Below, in pieces: positions 16,175-23,356 of a DNA stretch of 64,000 nt. Where the stretch lies: contig CALRJY020000009.1 of NCBI GenBank assembly GCA_943367715.1, forward strand, positions 62,001 through 126,000, written 5' to 3'. This DNA comes from JAEYXS01 sp943367715. Its GTDB lineage: Bacteria; Verrucomicrobiota; Verrucomicrobiia; Limisphaerales; JAEYXS01. Position 1 is the first letter of the stretch. Each line of letters opens with the position of its first letter. The notes beneath the pieces were generated by a model. The model was not told the origin of the DNA. It worked only from the letters and a program-made list of their open reading frames with translations, and searched no databases. The translations under genes were made by a program, and so were the position numbers.

Positions 16175-16462
16175 ATGCAGTCTAATAGGGATATGATCAC
16201 GTGTCGTGTCATCGTACCGTGGGAGAAGGGGTTGCATTTGCGCGCGGCTACGCAGTTGGTGCGCTTGGGGCAATCCTTTCACTCGACCATCTGCATCCAC
16301 TGTGGTGATCAGGTGGCGAATCTGCGCAGCATCATCAGCGTGATCAGTCTTTGCGCGGTGATGGGGTCGGCGCTGGAGATCGAGGTCACGGGTGATGACG
16401 AGCGGGAGGCGGCGGAAGCGGTGGAACACGTGTTCTCGATGGATGACAACATCGGCCGGTAG
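16175..16462 (+). CDS. HPr-like phosphocarrier protein
   Basis: 95 residues; ATG 16193 (MITCRVIVPW) is an equally good start. GLHLRAATQLV corresponds to the HPr active site GIHARPA, keeping the histidine and arginine but with alanine in place of proline. NLRSIISVISL matches the Ser46 regulatory region, with the serine kept. No PTS EI/EII or HPr kinase gene lies in the window, so this is an orphan HPr/NPr-type regulator or carrier. It follows ubiA by 36 nt and may be co-transcribed. Confidence 0.8.
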   Translation: MQSNRDMITCRVIVPWEKGLHLRAATQLVRLGQSFHSTICIHCGDQVANLRSIISVISLCAVMGSALEIEVTGDDEREAAEAVEHVFSMDDNIGR

Positions 16463-16484
16463 GGTTCGTTCCGTTGCGACGAGG

Positions 16485-16904
16485 TTAGCGCGCTTTTTCC
16501 GGCTTGATGAATTCCTTCAGGCGCAAGTCGTGGCCGCTGTAGTTCGAGGGGAAACCGGTGACGATTCTCAAGGTGATCTTGTCCACATAGGCGCGACCGG
16601 CCATGAAGCGGATGGTGATTTTGCCTGATTCACGCGTTTCCTTCAGAGTCGTGTAGCCTAGTAGCAGTTTTTCCCCATCAGCGATCTCCATGCTGACCCA
16701 CTGGAATTCTTTGAATCTGCCTTCGGGTTTGAATTCAAGTTCTACCCAGTGGGCATCCGGGCCGCTGTCGGTGACACGAAGCTCGATGCCGAGTTCTTTG
16801 GCTTCTTTCGGTGAAACAAAGCCGATCCCCATCAGGGCGAGGCATGGGGTGACCACGGCGACGAGGAGAAAGACGAGAAAGGAAAGGCGCAGGGCGTGTT
16901 GCAT
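16485..16904 (-). CDS. secreted hypothetical protein
   Basis: 139 residues. A clear signal peptide (residues 1-23, ending near PCLALMG) is followed by a beta-rich domain (HWVELEFKP, FQWVSMEI, ITIRFMAGRAYVDKITLRIV). No catalytic motif or cysteine pair is seen. It is the last of a run of small minus-strand envelope genes (16485-18030). Confidence 0.6.
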   Translation of the reverse strand: MQHALRLSFLVFLLVAVVTPCLALMGIGFVSPKEAKELGIELRVTDSGPDAHWVELEFKPEGRFKEFQWVSMEIADGEKLLLGYTTLKETRESGKITIRFMAGRAYVDKITLRIVTGFPSNYSGHDLRLKEFIKPEKAR

Positions 16905-16959
16905 ACTAGTACGACACGCGAGGGGGAGGTTTCTTAGAATATTTCCAAGAAACCGAGAA

Positions 16960-17250
16960 TCACTGGCGCAGGCGGATCAAGAGCACGAAATCGCGGAAGC
17001 TCTTGCCTAGAAAGATGATGGCGATCAGGCCGAGGACGACGATCCAGCCCCAATAAAATACCGGAAGTTTCTCGGGGGTGGCCTCAAACCAGTAACGCCC
17101 CGGTTTATAATGGATCCGGCCGGCGACCACAGCGCTACCGCAGAGCAGCGCGGCGAAGGATCCGAACATCGCGAGCAGCAAAGTGCGGAGCCACGTGACT
17201 TCCGAATGCATCAGGCGCTGGAACCGCTTCTTTTGTCGTTTGGACTGCAT
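16960..17250 (-). CDS. small two-helix membrane protein
   Basis: 96 residues. A basic N-terminus (SKRQKKRFQR) precedes one transmembrane helix (LLLAMFGSFAALLCGSAVV), a short polar loop and a second helix (YWGWIVVLGLIAIIFLGK). Function unknown. It lies in the same direction between an ExbD-like lipoprotein and a secreted protein. Confidence 0.55.
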   Translation of the reverse strand: MQSKRQKKRFQRLMHSEVTWLRTLLLAMFGSFAALLCGSAVVAGRIHYKPGRYWFEATPEKLPVFYWGWIVVLGLIAIIFLGKSFRDFVLLIRLRQ

Positions 17251-17271
17251 GCCCTAGTGGCGAATAGATGA

Positions 17272-17598
17272 TCACTTGATCGATTTCAAGCTCACTTGCT
17301 GGAACCCGGCGGTTTTGCAGGCCTCCATGACTTCGGCTACCTGCCGGTAGGTGGCGCGCTCATGAGCCTGAATCAAAACCGGTCTCACCCGTGAATCGGG
17401 AAGTTGGGCCAGACGGGAGGCAAGCTGAGCTGGTGGACAGGGCTGTTTCGCCACGGTCAAGCTGCCATCCGGGGCGAGATCGATCACCAAAGGCATCTGG
17501 ACGGATTTATCCCCGGCATTCTTTTGATCATGGGCGCAGCCCCAGACGGTCAGAGCCATGATCAAGCAGCAGATAAAATGGACCAGGTGTTTTTTCAT
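17272..17598 (-). CDS. ExbD/TolR-like domain carried as a lipoprotein
   Basis: 108 residues. The signal peptide ends in a lipobox (VWGC, Cys21). The rest resembles the periplasmic domain of ExbD/TolR: a PLVIDLAPDGSLTV strand pair, then VLIQAHERATYRQVAEVMEACKTAGF, matching the 'v.i.ad....y..v..vmd..k.aG' pattern. Normal ExbD has an N-terminal transmembrane helix with an essential aspartate; here it is replaced by a lipid anchor. No ExbB lies nearby. It may bind the same periplasmic partners without transducing proton motive force. Confidence 0.65.
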   Translation of the reverse strand: MKKHLVHFICCLIMALTVWGCAHDQKNAGDKSVQMPLVIDLAPDGSLTVAKQPCPPAQLASRLAQLPDSRVRPVLIQAHERATYRQVAEVMEACKTAGFQQVSLKSIK

Positions 17599-17670
17599 AG
17601 AGTTGCCTGAGGAGGATAAGCCATGAACGGAGACGAGGCAAAAGCCCTGTTCAGTTTTGGAACCGCAAGC

Positions 17671-18030
17671 TTACGGGTCTTCTTTGCGGATGATGCATCT
17701 GGCGACGTAGATGAGTCCGAATCCGCCGCCTATGCCGGCGCCGAGCCAGAACTTGAATTTCATCTTCTCCACGGTGTCATCTTTTTTGAGACGTTCGGTG
17801 CGGCTGGAAACGCTGCCCTTCGATTTCATGGCCAGGTCAGCGACGAAAAAACCGACACCCAGGGCGACCGCTGGAATAATGATGATGGAAGCGAACTTGA
17901 GCCAGCGCAGCCACCACATATCGGGCTCGGTCCCTTCGTCTTCGTAAGCGGGGCGGGGTTTGAGCGCCGCATCTTTCAGGGCGGAGAAAGTGGTTCCCAA
18001 GAGGCTTTCGTTGTCGTCGTGATTGGCCAT
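17671..18030 (-). CDS. hypothetical membrane protein
   Basis: 119 residues with two transmembrane segments (FASIIIIPAVALGVGFFVAD and FWLGAGIGGGFGLIYVA). They are separated by a charged loop containing SSRTERLKKDD, and the C-terminus is short and basic. No family recognised. It is upstream of the ExbD-like lipoprotein in the same orientation. Confidence 0.55.
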   Translation of the reverse strand: MANHDDNESLLGTTFSALKDAALKPRPAYEDEGTEPDMWWLRWLKFASIIIIPAVALGVGFFVADLAMKSKGSVSSRTERLKKDDTVEKMKFKFWLGAGIGGGFGLIYVARCIIRKEDP

Positions 18031-18057
18031 GGCGGTGCTCCGGTTGGTTGATGAAAC

Positions 18058-18693
18058 CTATGAGGTCAGGTTTGCGGGGGGAATGCAATCCTTGTCGAGG
18101 TTCTGGGCGATGACATACACGTGACTCTCGGGATATTGGTCGTATTCCAAGTGGCGACAAGTGTAGCCTGAGTGCTGGAGCATCTGCAGAATATGAGGGA
18201 TGCCGGGAGCAGCGTGATACATGGGCACGCCCATGGCGGAGTTGGTTCGCTCATCGGGTTGCTCAACGCCGCCAGTGCTGAAGAGGAATACGCCACCGGG
18301 AGTCAGGGCGTGACAGAGTTTTTGGATCACGGCGAGTTGGGAGGCGAGGGGCACGTGCCAGATGCTATCCCAAGCGGAGATGAAGTCGTAGGTGCGCGGC
18401 GGCGTCCATTGGTAGATGTCGGCCTGGTGGAACTGGACTTGCGGATGGCGGGCTTGGGCGAGACGGAGCATTTCAGTGGAGATGTCTATGCCTTCGACTT
18501 GGAAGCCTTTTGCCAGAAGCAGGTCAATGATGCGTCCGCTGCTACCGCAACCGACGTCGAGCGCGATGCCTTTCTTGGAGACAAATCGAAGGGCGCGTTC
18601 GTGCTGGGCGATGCCGTTGGTGCGAGGGAATTCCGCGCTATCCCATTGGGATGCGATTTGATCGTAGCTGGCGGCGACTTGTTCCGGTGTCAT
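18058..18693 (-). CDS. class I SAM-dependent methyltransferase
   Basis: 211 residues. Motif I is LDVGCGSSGR (45-54), followed by VEGIDIS (acidic end of strand 2) and a VQFHQADIYQW motif. A late GGVFLFSTGGV strand is typical of Methyltransf_11/25 enzymes acting on small molecules. The substrate is unknown. 27 nt separate it from the next gene downstream, so it may share its transcript. Confidence 0.8.
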   Translation of the reverse strand: MTPEQVAASYDQIASQWDSAEFPRTNGIAQHERALRFVSKKGIALDVGCGSSGRIIDLLLAKGFQVEGIDISTEMLRLAQARHPQVQFHQADIYQWTPPRTYDFISAWDSIWHVPLASQLAVIQKLCHALTPGGVFLFSTGGVEQPDERTNSAMGVPMYHAAPGIPHILQMLQHSGYTCRHLEYDQYPESHVYVIAQNLDKDCIPPANLTS

Positions 18694-18767
18694 GGCGAAA
18701 AAGCGGACGGCTAAACCTCGGGGTGAGAGGTTCAGTCTGCAAGCGGAAATGAAGGTGACGAAGAAGC

Positions 18768-19114
18768 TTACTGTGGCTGCTTCTGCTGGTAGGCGAGGAA
18801 GGTTTGAGGCAGCTCGTAGGTTTGTCCGGGGTGGAGCGTTTGGAGGAACTGGCGCACTTCGGGTGTGGCGCCGGGACTGCCGAGGCAGAATTTTTGTCCA
18901 TCAGCGGTTTTGAAGGAGGCCCAATGGGTGCCGGGGCGTCCGACGGTGGCCTGGCAGGGCGGCATCGCCTGGATTTTCTCGGCGGTGTCGTAGATGGGGA
19001 TGACGGCTGGTCCGGCGGAGGAAGCGTCTTTCGCGTGGAGCAACCGGAGAGCAGCATGGCGATGCAGAAAGTCAGGAAGGAGGCTTGCATGGAGAGTGTG
19101 GTGGACGGCTTCAT
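18768..19114 (-). pseudogene. lipoprotein gene with an apparent frameshift
   Basis: ATG 19114 starts a good lipoprotein signal (MQASFLTFCIAMLLSGCS, lipobox LSGC). That frame then turns into a low-complexity proline/serine stretch. The overlapping frame, which opens at 19043, continues with a domain-like sequence (VIPIYDTAEKIQAMPPCQA; THWASFKTADGQKFCLGSPG) ending at 18768. The simplest reading is one gene of about 115 codons with a single frameshift near 19000-19040, either real or a sequencing error. Function unknown. Confidence 0.5.
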
Positions 19115-19158
19115 GCGGGGTTAGACGGAGAAAGGGACTGAGTGCTCCCGTGAGGTTT

Positions 19159-19225
19159 GACGGGTGAGGGCGCCCGTCCGACTACGGATCTGCCGAGGCT
19201 GGACAGGTGAAGGCACCTGTCCCAC
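19159..19225. repeat. paired short palindromes
   Basis: GACGGGTGAGGGCGCCCGTC (from 19159) and GGACAGGTGAAGGCACCTGTCC (about 19201-19222) are two hairpins of the same design. They lie just after the ankyrin gene's stop and could also act as its terminator. Confidence 0.5.
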
Positions 19226-19917
19226 TAGGGCTTGGCCGCAGGGGCGAGGAGTTCGCGAATCCAATCGCTCTTGGCCCAGGTGAGGACGGATTTTCCTTTC
19301 GCGTCTTGGAGTGCGGGGCTGACGCCGTGTTTTAGAAATGCTTCGAGGATTTCACGTTGAGCGGTGCGGGCGGCTGCTGCGCCGGAGCCGCCGCGGCCGG
19401 TGTTTTGCACGGCGAGATGGAAGGGAGTGGAGCCGGGTTTGTTCTTGAGCGTGGGATCGGCACCGGCAGCGAGCAGGCATTTCACGGCGGCGGCGCTGCG
19501 GGTGCGGACGGCACGGTGGAGCGGGGTAGCGCCGTTTTGATCGGGGGCGTTGATATCCGCCCCGGCTTTGAGAAGCAGGCGGATCATCGCTACTTGGCGG
19601 CGAGGGTTCCAAGCGGGGCTGTCCGGGTGACCATCGGCGGCGTAGTGGAGGGGCTGGCTGCGGCGACGGTTTTGTGCGGAAGCCGGATCGGCACCGGCGG
19701 CCAGCAGCAGTTTGGCGATCTCCACGCGATAACCGGCGGCGGCGGCGTGCAGGGGAGTGTCGCCGGTATAGAGGTAGTGGGCGATGGCTGGTTCGAGGCG
19801 GTCCAGCTTGGTTATGCTGCACTTGGCCAAGAGAGGGTCAGACGCGAGCAAGGCTTTCACTCCGGCGAGGTCATCGTCGAAGATGGCGGTGAGCAAAGAT
19901 GCGGAGGGAGTGGGCAT
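19225..19917 (-). CDS. ankyrin-repeat protein
   Basis: 230 residues. At least four ankyrin repeats run from about residue 50 to 215, seen as TPLHAAAAGYRVEIAKLLLA, QPLHYAADG, TPLHRAVRTRSAAAVKCLLA and TPFHLAVQN. There is no signal peptide or membrane helix, so it is probably a cytoplasmic protein-binding scaffold. The partner is unknown. It is monocistronic, bounded downstream by short hairpins. Confidence 0.85.
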   Translation of the reverse strand: MPTPSASLLTAIFDDDLAGVKALLASDPLLAKCSITKLDRLEPAIAHYLYTGDTPLHAAAAGYRVEIAKLLLAAGADPASAQNRRRSQPLHYAADGHPDSPAWNPRRQVAMIRLLLKAGADINAPDQNGATPLHRAVRTRSAAAVKCLLAAGADPTLKNKPGSTPFHLAVQNTGRGGSGAAAARTAQREILEAFLKHGVSPALQDAKGKSVLTWAKSDWIRELLAPAAKP

Positions 19918-19995
19918 GGCTTTTGAATTAGACCAGTTTTGGCATGGTTGGCAATGATGGGGCTATTGGTCCAAGGATGTTTTGGTGACAGTCGT

Positions 19996-20376
19996 TTACG
20001 GCAGATTCCGAAGCTGGGCGGTCATCAGTAAAGCGATGATGACGATGCTTAGTAGCGTGCCGACGGGAAGATACCAAAGGCTGGCGAGGGCGCAGCCGAG
20101 CAGGGCCCACCAGCCGGTGCTCGGACGGAAGGCAAAGAGGAGCAGGGAGATCAGCCACGCGATGCCTAAAATGAGATGCAGGCATTTGATGAACGTGCTG
20201 CGTGGATTGAAACCCAAAGCGGATACAATGCGTGACCAAGGGCCAAGCTGTCCGGCACGAGGACCGGAAGCCGGTGTCACATAATCACCAACGACTAGCG
20301 CGCGGCCGCCATCAAAGACCAGCCAGCCGCCCTGTATGAGGGCGAGGCCGAGGACGATCCATTTGAGGGTGTGCAT
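19996..20376 (-). CDS. hypothetical membrane protein
   Basis: 126 residues from ATG 20376 (MHTLKWIVLGLALIQGGWLV); the longer form uses a TTG at 20403. Three to four hydrophobic helices are present, with a short polar loop (GPWSRIVSALGFNPRST). No recognised family. It lies 41 nt downstream of the SRPBCC gene on the same strand. Confidence 0.6.
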   Translation of the reverse strand: MHTLKWIVLGLALIQGGWLVFDGGRALVVGDYVTPASGPRAGQLGPWSRIVSALGFNPRSTFIKCLHLILGIAWLISLLLFAFRPSTGWWALLGCALASLWYLPVGTLLSIVIIALLMTAQLRNLP

Positions 20377-20417
20377 GCCGGATAAAGCTCGACTGCGGAG
20401 CAATAAGGGATGGGCCG

Positions 20418-20852
20418 TCAGTTGCCGGCTGATGGATGCAAAACTTCAGCGGTGAGGCGGTCGAGGTTCTGGTCGTTGGCGGGGACGACGATGTGTTCGA
20501 TGCGGCTGGCGATGTCCGCGCTCTCGAAGGCTTGGGCCCAAGACAGCAGAGTTCCAGTGGTTGAGGGAGTGAGGGCGATGGTGAGACGAAACTTGGGCTC
20601 GGAGACGTGTTGGATGACCACTTTGCGTGGTGGTTCTATCTCGGCAAACACGTTTTCGTTCGGATAGTTGCTGCCGTTGGGGCCGTGCATGGTGAAGGAC
20701 CAGCGTCCGCCCGGCTCGAATTCGCAGACGGCAAAAGTATTGGTGAAACCGGCCGGTCCCCACCAGCGGGCGAGGCGTTCGGGATGGCTGATGGCGGCGA
20801 AGACCTGCTCGGGCGTGGCCGGGATTTCGCGGGAGGTGCTGAAGGTGGTCAT
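20418..20852 (-). CDS. SRPBCC / AHSA1-type ligand-binding protein
   Basis: 144 residues from ATG 20852 (MTTFSTSREIPATPEQVFAA); 46 extra upstream codons overlap the VOC gene and lack conservation features. The AHSA1 pattern is clear: PEQVFAAISHPERLARWWGP, FEPGGRWSFTMHGPNG, then EIEPPRKVVIQHV. These proteins form a hydrophobic cavity, and many are polyketide-cyclase-like or stress proteins. It follows a VOC protein by 22 nt, a common accessory pair. Confidence 0.85.
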   Translation of the reverse strand: MTTFSTSREIPATPEQVFAAISHPERLARWWGPAGFTNTFAVCEFEPGGRWSFTMHGPNGSNYPNENVFAEIEPPRKVVIQHVSEPKFRLTIALTPSTTGTLLSWAQAFESADIASRIEHIVVPANDQNLDRLTAEVLHPSAGN

Positions 20853-20874
20853 GGGCTTTCTGATGGCAATGGTT

Positions 20875-21276
20875 TTAGCGAGTCTGAGGGATTCGGATGC
20901 CTGCTTCAAGGTTGTTGCCATCGGGGTCGATGAGGTAGGCAGCGTAGTATCCATTGCCGCAGTCCTCGGGTGCGCCATTGTCGTGACCACCGTGGGCCAG
21001 ACCGGCGGCGTAAAACTGGTCTACCGCCTGGGCATTGGGAGCGATGAAGGCCAGATGGAGCGGGCGATGCACGGTGGGCGATAGCGGTGTGCCGTGGTAA
21101 TCGCCACGAGCGGGGCCGATCCAGAGAAAGGGGAACTCAGTCCGGCCAGAAAGAATGACCGCATCCCACTCTGGCTGCCGCTCCGTAATGGTGATGCCCA
21201 GCGGCGCGAGGCAAGCTTCATAGAAGGGGATACTCCGCCGCGGGTCGGAGACGAATATTCCGATATGGTCAAACAT
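20875..21276 (-). CDS. VOC family protein (glyoxalase/bleomycin-resistance fold)
   Basis: 133 residues from ATG 21276 (MFDHIGIFVSDPRRSIPFYE), the canonical start of the fold. Metal-ligand positions are H4, H in PLHLAFIA and E near the end (GNNLEAG). GYYAAYLIDPDGNNLE is the typical C-terminal motif. Substrate unknown; possibly a lyase or resistance protein. It lies next to the SRPBCC gene in the same direction. Confidence 0.85.
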   Translation of the reverse strand: MFDHIGIFVSDPRRSIPFYEACLAPLGITITERQPEWDAVILSGRTEFPFLWIGPARGDYHGTPLSPTVHRPLHLAFIAPNAQAVDQFYAAGLAHGGHDNGAPEDCGNGYYAAYLIDPDGNNLEAGIRIPQTR

Positions 21277-21290
21277 ACGATTTAGGGTCG

Positions 21291-21704
21291 CTAAAGTTGA
21301 GGCGTGAGGTGACTCCACTCTTCGGAAAGGCCTTTTACCAAGGCTGAGAGTTCGGAAAGGGAAAGGGACGGATGGTGCTGATGCAGTTCGTGAACCAGAG
21401 GTGTGGACCAGCCTTGCTCCGTGATGCGTTGAAAGTGCTCCAAGGCAAACACCTCGTATTTCCTGCGCAGGTCGAGACGTCTTAGCAATCCCTCGAGGTG
21501 TTGCACAGCAAGGGCGAGGGTATTGCTGGTTTCGTGAGTCACAATGTGCAGGTGGTCTTCCAAAGTTGAAACCTCAGGTGCATCGTGAGGCAGGTGGGCG
21601 TCTTGGATTGTGCGTTCGTATTTATGTTCGGCGTCGCCGAGTAACTTAGCCGCTTCCGCGATGAGCGAGATGACTTCGGATAATGAAGAAGATGGTGTGC
21701 TCAT
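21291..21704 (-). CDS. hypothetical helical protein
   Basis: 137 residues, almost wholly alpha-helical by appearance, histidine- and leucine-rich (ALAVQHLEGLLRRLDLRRKY; LVHELHQHHPSLSLSELSAL). No signal peptide, membrane segment or recognised motif. It starts a same-strand run with the VOC and SRPBCC genes, 14 nt before the VOC start. Confidence 0.5.
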   Translation of the reverse strand: MSTPSSSLSEVISLIAEAAKLLGDAEHKYERTIQDAHLPHDAPEVSTLEDHLHIVTHETSNTLALAVQHLEGLLRRLDLRRKYEVFALEHFQRITEQGWSTPLVHELHQHHPSLSLSELSALVKGLSEEWSHLTPQL

Positions 21705-21743
21705 GCGATTGATTGGTCATTAACGGCATGGTTTGGCGCTGGA

Positions 21744-22376
21744 TCAATGAAATGTCCTGATAAAGGCATTGGTGTGAATCGAGCCGTCACGTTCGATGAC
21801 GCAGTTTAGCATATTCGTAGGCAGGATGGAATCGCGAACGCGGAGCACTGAACCGTCGAACGAAATCGTGACGCCGTCACCCAACGTCACTGCATCACCG
21901 GACAAGAGCTGGCGCTTGAGAAATCCGAGCGTGTTGGTATCTCCCGTGTCGGCAGCCAGATGAGTGACTGGCTGGTAAGACCAAAGGTGCTGTCGTGGTG
22001 AATCAATCCAGAGATGGGTGTGTGCTGGAGCGTGATCGGGTCGATGCTGAGGAGATCTTTCCGACAAAACCCAAGAACCGGTGACGGTACTCATATTGCC
22101 ACGGGAGAACGTGACGCGCGACACGACTTTTTCATGGAACTCGACGGTGAAAAAGCCAGACCAAGGGTTTTCAGTAACTGGTGGCCTGAGGTGGATCAGT
22201 GGTCGCGATGTATCTATCGATGAAAGGTGTAGAGTTTCCTCTACCTGAAGAGCGGTCATCCCCGCCTTTATGGGGAAATCTCGAACGTCTTTTGGCAACC
22301 CGGTATCACCACGATTGGTTGGTCCGACGCATCCTGTGAAGAGGATCGTCGCGAAGATGACGCTCAAGAGTTTCAT
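21744..22376 (-). CDS. hypothetical lipoprotein
   Basis: 210 residues. The lipobox is FTGC (Cys16). The mature part starts with an IKAGMTALQVEETLHLSSI segment like small outer-membrane BamE/SmpA-type folds, then beta-rich sequence and a C-terminal VIERDGSIHTNAF. The start codon overlaps the stop of the preceding gene (22373-22376), so expression is coupled to it. Confidence 0.6.
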   Translation of the reverse strand: MKLLSVIFATILFTGCVGPTNRGDTGLPKDVRDFPIKAGMTALQVEETLHLSSIDTSRPLIHLRPPVTENPWSGFFTVEFHEKVVSRVTFSRGNMSTVTGSWVLSERSPQHRPDHAPAHTHLWIDSPRQHLWSYQPVTHLAADTGDTNTLGFLKRQLLSGDAVTLGDGVTISFDGSVLRVRDSILPTNMLNCVIERDGSIHTNAFIRTFH

Positions 22377-22894
22377 TGTGCGCGGGGCGAAGCCGCGTTG
22401 CCGCCAGCGAAGGGTTGGGCGAGCCGTATCTTTGAAAAGTTCTCCAATGCCTCCTCACCATCCAGCGAATCCATCCGCGCGGCATACTCCAGAAACTTGG
22501 TCATGGCATCTATCTGCTCACGTGTGAACCACTGCCAGAAGGGAATGGTCTCGAACAAATGGTGAGACGGCCTGATCGCATAAATCGTGAAATAACTAAT
22601 GGGGCAATCGGAGGTCCGGTGATTCCTGATCGTCCAAATCATGTATGCCGGCATGTAGAAGCGGAATCCTTTCAAATCGGTGAACGAGAAGGTCACCCTG
22701 AACCGCTCTAGCGTTTCGTCGGTAATTGTCGTCCAGTCGTTTCGTTCGTCCTCCTTGGCCTTTTCCTTGAATTCAGGCATGCAGCCGCTGGAGTCGTTGT
22801 ACTCCGTCATGTTTAAGGACGTGCCATCTTCGAGTCTCACCCCGGCAAAGGCGCGATGAATCTGGTCGACCAGTTCCTGTTCTTCGATGTTCAC
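22373..22894 (-). CDS. DUF6714-like hypothetical protein
   Basis: 173 residues from GTG 22894, chosen because AGGTGAT lies about 8 nt upstream; a TTG at 22921 would add 9 residues. The order 'LVDQIHRAFAGV ... FRFYMPAYMIWTI ... FWQWFTREQIDAMTKFLEYA' resembles DUF6714-type proteins, recalled from memory rather than by search. Probably cytoplasmic. Function unknown. It is coupled to the lipoprotein downstream. Confidence 0.55.
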   Translation of the reverse strand: MNIEEQELVDQIHRAFAGVRLEDGTSLNMTEYNDSSGCMPEFKEKAKEDERNDWTTITDETLERFRVTFSFTDLKGFRFYMPAYMIWTIRNHRTSDCPISYFTIYAIRPSHHLFETIPFWQWFTREQIDAMTKFLEYAARMDSLDGEEALENFSKIRLAQPFAGGNAASPRAQ

Positions 22895-23165
22895 GCGATC
22901 ACCTTTCGTTCGCCCAATCAAGATTGTGCAGGGAAAGATTTCCGCGATATTGGTTAACAGTGGTAGAACGGGGAAATCTCATTGAGATCGAAGGTGACGT
23001 GATGGAGGTGAAAGGTCAAGCGGGCGGGGAGGGGTGATGCAACTCGTTTGGAGTAGTGGTTCGCGAACACGCCGCTGGGCTGATTGATGCAATCCCTTCG
23101 GGATAGGGGAACGGGGCAGAGCTTCGTCATCCCGCAGTCGTGGTGCTACGGGAGGAGGAATCGGG
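22895..23165. other. intergenic stretch before a repeat block
   Basis: No convincing gene. It contains AAAGGTGATC-type ribosome-binding sequence for the minus-strand gene and GC-rich filler. Together with the repeats at 23166-23315 it makes a gene-free stretch of about 460 bp. Confidence 0.4.
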
Positions 23166-23251
23166 GCGTCGCTACGCGACTTGGGTTGGGGAGGGGCGGC
23201 TGGTCCGTGGATTTTATCCACGGCTACCGTCGGGGCGTGCCGCTGGCACTG
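23166..23251 (-). repeat. solo REP arm related to the 12.5 kb RAYT unit
   Basis: GCGTCGCTACGCGAC (23166-23180) is a hairpin like those beside the RAYT gene. 23204-23251 reads TCCGTGGATTTTATCCACGG followed by CTACCGTCGGGGCGTGCC, matching the right arm at 13170-13229 with substitutions and a shorter loop. No transposase lies next to it. Confidence 0.7.
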
Positions 23252-23258
23252 GGAAATC

Positions 23259-23315
23259 GAGGCGTCAAGCCGCCTCGAGCGGAAAGCGGAGGCAAGCCTC
23301 CGCCCTCCAAATTGG
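23259..23315. repeat. 'GGAGGC(A/G)AGCCTCC' palindromic repeat, copy 1
   Basis: GAGGCGTCAAGCCGCCTC is followed by GCGGAGGCAAGCCTCCGC and CTCCAAA. The same order (GCGTCAAGCCGC, then GCGGAGGCGAGCCTCCGC, then CTCCAAA) occurs at 45987-46064. Confidence 0.65.
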
Positions 23316-23356
23316 TCAGCTCCGCCTCCTCATCCAGCTTGCGAGACGGCTACGGG

